IMG/VR virus record: IMGVR_UViG_3300009159_000348
Span: 1 to 22,492 of that record
Reading direction: 5' to 3' (one strand)
Source: a virus
Length of the DNA: 22,492 nt
Of the stretch, positions 21,116 to 22,492 are shown piece after piece. How positions within the stretch are numbered: the stretch's first letter is position 1; the number at the start of each line of letters is the position of its first letter. A program made the position numbers and the translations under genes. The notes below the pieces were generated by a model that worked only from the letters and a program-made list of their open reading frames with translations, was not told where the DNA came from and made no database searches.

Positions 21116-21554
21116 TCAAATTCTAACCATGAATAAAGATTTGGTAGATGCAGATGGTCGACCAATTCATATCCCAACAGTTGATAATGTAGAAGCAGAA
21201 GACATTCCAATTGAAGAACGGGGTTTACAGTTACCTGAACCAAAAGGATATAAAATTTTATGTGCTATCCCAGATGCAGCAGAAACGTATAAGGGCGGTA
21301 TTGTAAAAGCCGATTCAACTAGAACTATAGAAGAACATTCAACTGTAGTTTTATTTGTAGTAAAAGTAGGTGACTTAGCTTATAAAGATGAGACTAGATT
21401 TCCTACAGGTCCATGGTGCAAAGAAGGTGATTTTGTTTTAACGCGTGCATACGCGGGCACTAGATTTAAAATTCACGGAAGAGAATTCCGCATTATTAAC
21501 GACGACACAGTTGAGGGGGTTGTAGAAGATCCTCGCGGCTATACTCGCGCATAA
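21108..21554 (+). CDS. GroES-like co-chaperonin
   Basis: 148-aa protein. Residues 45-140 match the Cpn10 fold: PKGYKILCAIPDAAETYKGG opens the first strands, GGIVKADSTRTIEE is the GroEL-binding mobile loop, and KEGDFVLTRAYAGTRFKIHG and INDDTVEGVVEDP are the later strands. The first 44 residues are an extra N-terminal arm absent from bacterial GroES. Phage GroES-like proteins (such as T4 gp31) help host GroEL fold capsid proteins, which fits its place between portal and scaffold genes. GGAG lies seven bases before the ATG. Confidence 0.88.
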   Translation: MSDQILTMNKDLVDADGRPIHIPTVDNVEAEDIPIEERGLQLPEPKGYKILCAIPDAAETYKGGIVKADSTRTIEEHSTVVLFVVKVGDLAYKDETRFPTGPWCKEGDFVLTRAYAGTRFKIHGREFRIINDDTVEGVVEDPRGYTRA

Positions 21555-21564
21555 GGAGTAATAT

Positions 21565-22492
21565 ATGGCTGACGATAAAGAAACGGAAATAGTATTTGAA
21601 TATCCAGATGATATGGATGTACCAGGCACTACAGGTAATAAGTTACCTGAAGAAAAAGAAATAGAGCCGAATGAAACAACAAAAGCTGCTATTAAAGAAG
21701 CAAGGCAAGATGATTTTGACCTTGAAATAGAAGACGATACTCCTCCTGAAGATAGAAATCGTGACCCTTTACCTAAAGAAGTAGTAGAAGAGGTAGAGAA
21801 TGATGATTTAACTAGTTATTCAGATAAAGTAAAAACGCGGTTATCACAGCTTAGAAAAATGCACCATGATGAAAGACGTGCTAAAGAAGCTGCTGATCGC
21901 GAAAGACAAGAGGCAATTAGGTTTGCACAACAGCTTGCAGATGAGAATCGAAAACTTAAAATAACTTTAAGTTCCGGCGAGCAAACTTATATTGAAACTC
22001 TTAAAGAATCACTAGAAAAAGAACTTTCTATAGCTAAACGAGACTATGGAGAAGCATACGATTCAGGTGACAGGGATAAGATTATTGATGCACAAAGTAG
22101 GATGAATGATACACAACTTAGGATGTCTCAAGCAAATGGTTATGTATCTCAATTTAAAACTTCTTTACAAGAACCTGAAAAAGATGTATATATACAACAA
22201 AATCAACAATCAATTCCAAAACCAGATTCTAGAGCTTTAGACTGGCAAGATAAAAACGAATGGTTTGGAAAAGATGAAGAAATGACAAGCCTTGCATTAG
22301 GCTTACATGAAAAATTAGTTAGAAGCGGGATCAGTCCTACCTCTGACGAATATTATCGTCGTATTGATAGTACGATGCAAAAACGATTCCCAGAACACTT
22401 TGGGGATGCAACGCTAGACGAGGACCAACCCGCCGAGCGCACAAAACCTTCGAATGTAGTTGCTCCGGCAACGCGTAGCACCGCGCCTAAAA
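21565..22492 (+). CDS. scaffold-like head assembly protein, C-terminus cut by window edge
   Basis: 309 full codons visible, starting MADDKETEIVFEYPDDMDVP with AAGGAG six bases upstream. The product is very acidic and highly helical, with a long charged coiled coil (RLSQLRKMHHDERRAKEAAD, then REAIRFAQQLADE-type heptads) and, later, a folded-looking block (ALDWQDKNEWFGKDEEMTSL, DEYYRRIDSTMQKRFPEHF). This composition, and its place after the portal where a major capsid gene would normally follow, fit a head scaffolding protein. The capsid gene itself is outside the window. Confidence 0.8.
   Translation, partial: MADDKETEIVFEYPDDMDVPGTTGNKLPEEKEIEPNETTKAAIKEARQDDFDLEIEDDTPPEDRNRDPLPKEVVEEVENDDLTSYSDKVKTRLSQLRKMHHDERRAKEAADRERQEAIRFAQQLADENRKLKITLSSGEQTYIETLKESLEKELSIAKRDYGEAYDSGDRDKIIDAQSRMNDTQLRMSQANGYVSQFKTSLQEPEKDVYIQQNQQSIPKPDSRALDWQDKNEWFGKDEEMTSLALGLHEKLVRSGISPTSDEYYRRIDSTMQKRFPEHFGDATLDEDQPAERTKPSNVVAPATRSTAPK

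Noticed and set aside
1-22492. tRNA genes, integrase, attachment sites, insertion sequences
   Set aside because: None seen on reading both strands; no transposase motifs, and no long repeat beyond those listed.

Overview
The window is a contiguous stretch of a tailed-phage (Caudoviricetes) genome, or a prophage. It holds a portal, both terminase subunits, a scaffold-like gene, a family-A DNA polymerase and a small endolysin, arranged as dense blocks of short overlapping genes. There is no integrase, tRNA, rRNA or clear host chromosomal gene, so nothing in the window proves lysogeny. The host cannot be named. A SleB-type lysin, a GroES-like gene beside the portal, a virioplankton-type PolA and modest G+C fit a phage of an aquatic Gram-negative bacterium, but that is inference.

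Layout. (1) Positions 1-10629, all leftward: about 30 genes, many joined by ATGA or TAATG overlaps. The distal part is a replication/recombination module: a SNF2-like helicase, a small HNH-like protein, a Cas4/RecB-like nuclease with a four-Cys cluster, a free-standing HNH endonuclease and a PolA with a proofreading domain. The proximal part (5534-10629) holds small proteins: Zn fingers, a VRR-NUC nuclease, DUF3310, a SleB endolysin and several one-TM proteins. Four genes of 40-54 aa were read by hand. (2) Positions 10630-10975: a control region with a sigma70-like promoter, six CCCCG(T/C)TTCT repeats, a 20-bp direct repeat with dyad symmetry, and a strong leftward terminator. (3) Positions 10976-15004: a second leftward operon of six genes, visibly richer in G+C. 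It encodes a clan-MH metallopeptidase, a 633-aa acidic Cys/His-rich protein, a possible HTH protein and three unknowns. Its putative promoter shares a 14-bp -10 element with the first. (4) Positions 15005-15820: a repeat-rich junction with an AT-rich tract, TTCATG repeats, a 63-bp tandem duplication and a doubtful rightward reading frame interrupted by one stop. (5) Positions 15821-16165: a leftward SprT-like metalloprotease. (6) From 16262 to the end, rightward: the packaging/head module of small terminase, large terminase, portal, a small protein, a GroES-like co-chaperonin and a scaffold-like protein cut by the window edge.

Reading: two leftward units (DNA metabolism plus accessory/lysis genes, and an unexplained peptidase operon) diverge from a rightward structural unit. 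The junction at 15.0-16.2 kb looks like a regulatory and possibly replication-origin region. The best candidate for an undescribed system is the 10976-15004 operon. All functions are assigned from motifs seen in translated sequence; no database search was possible.
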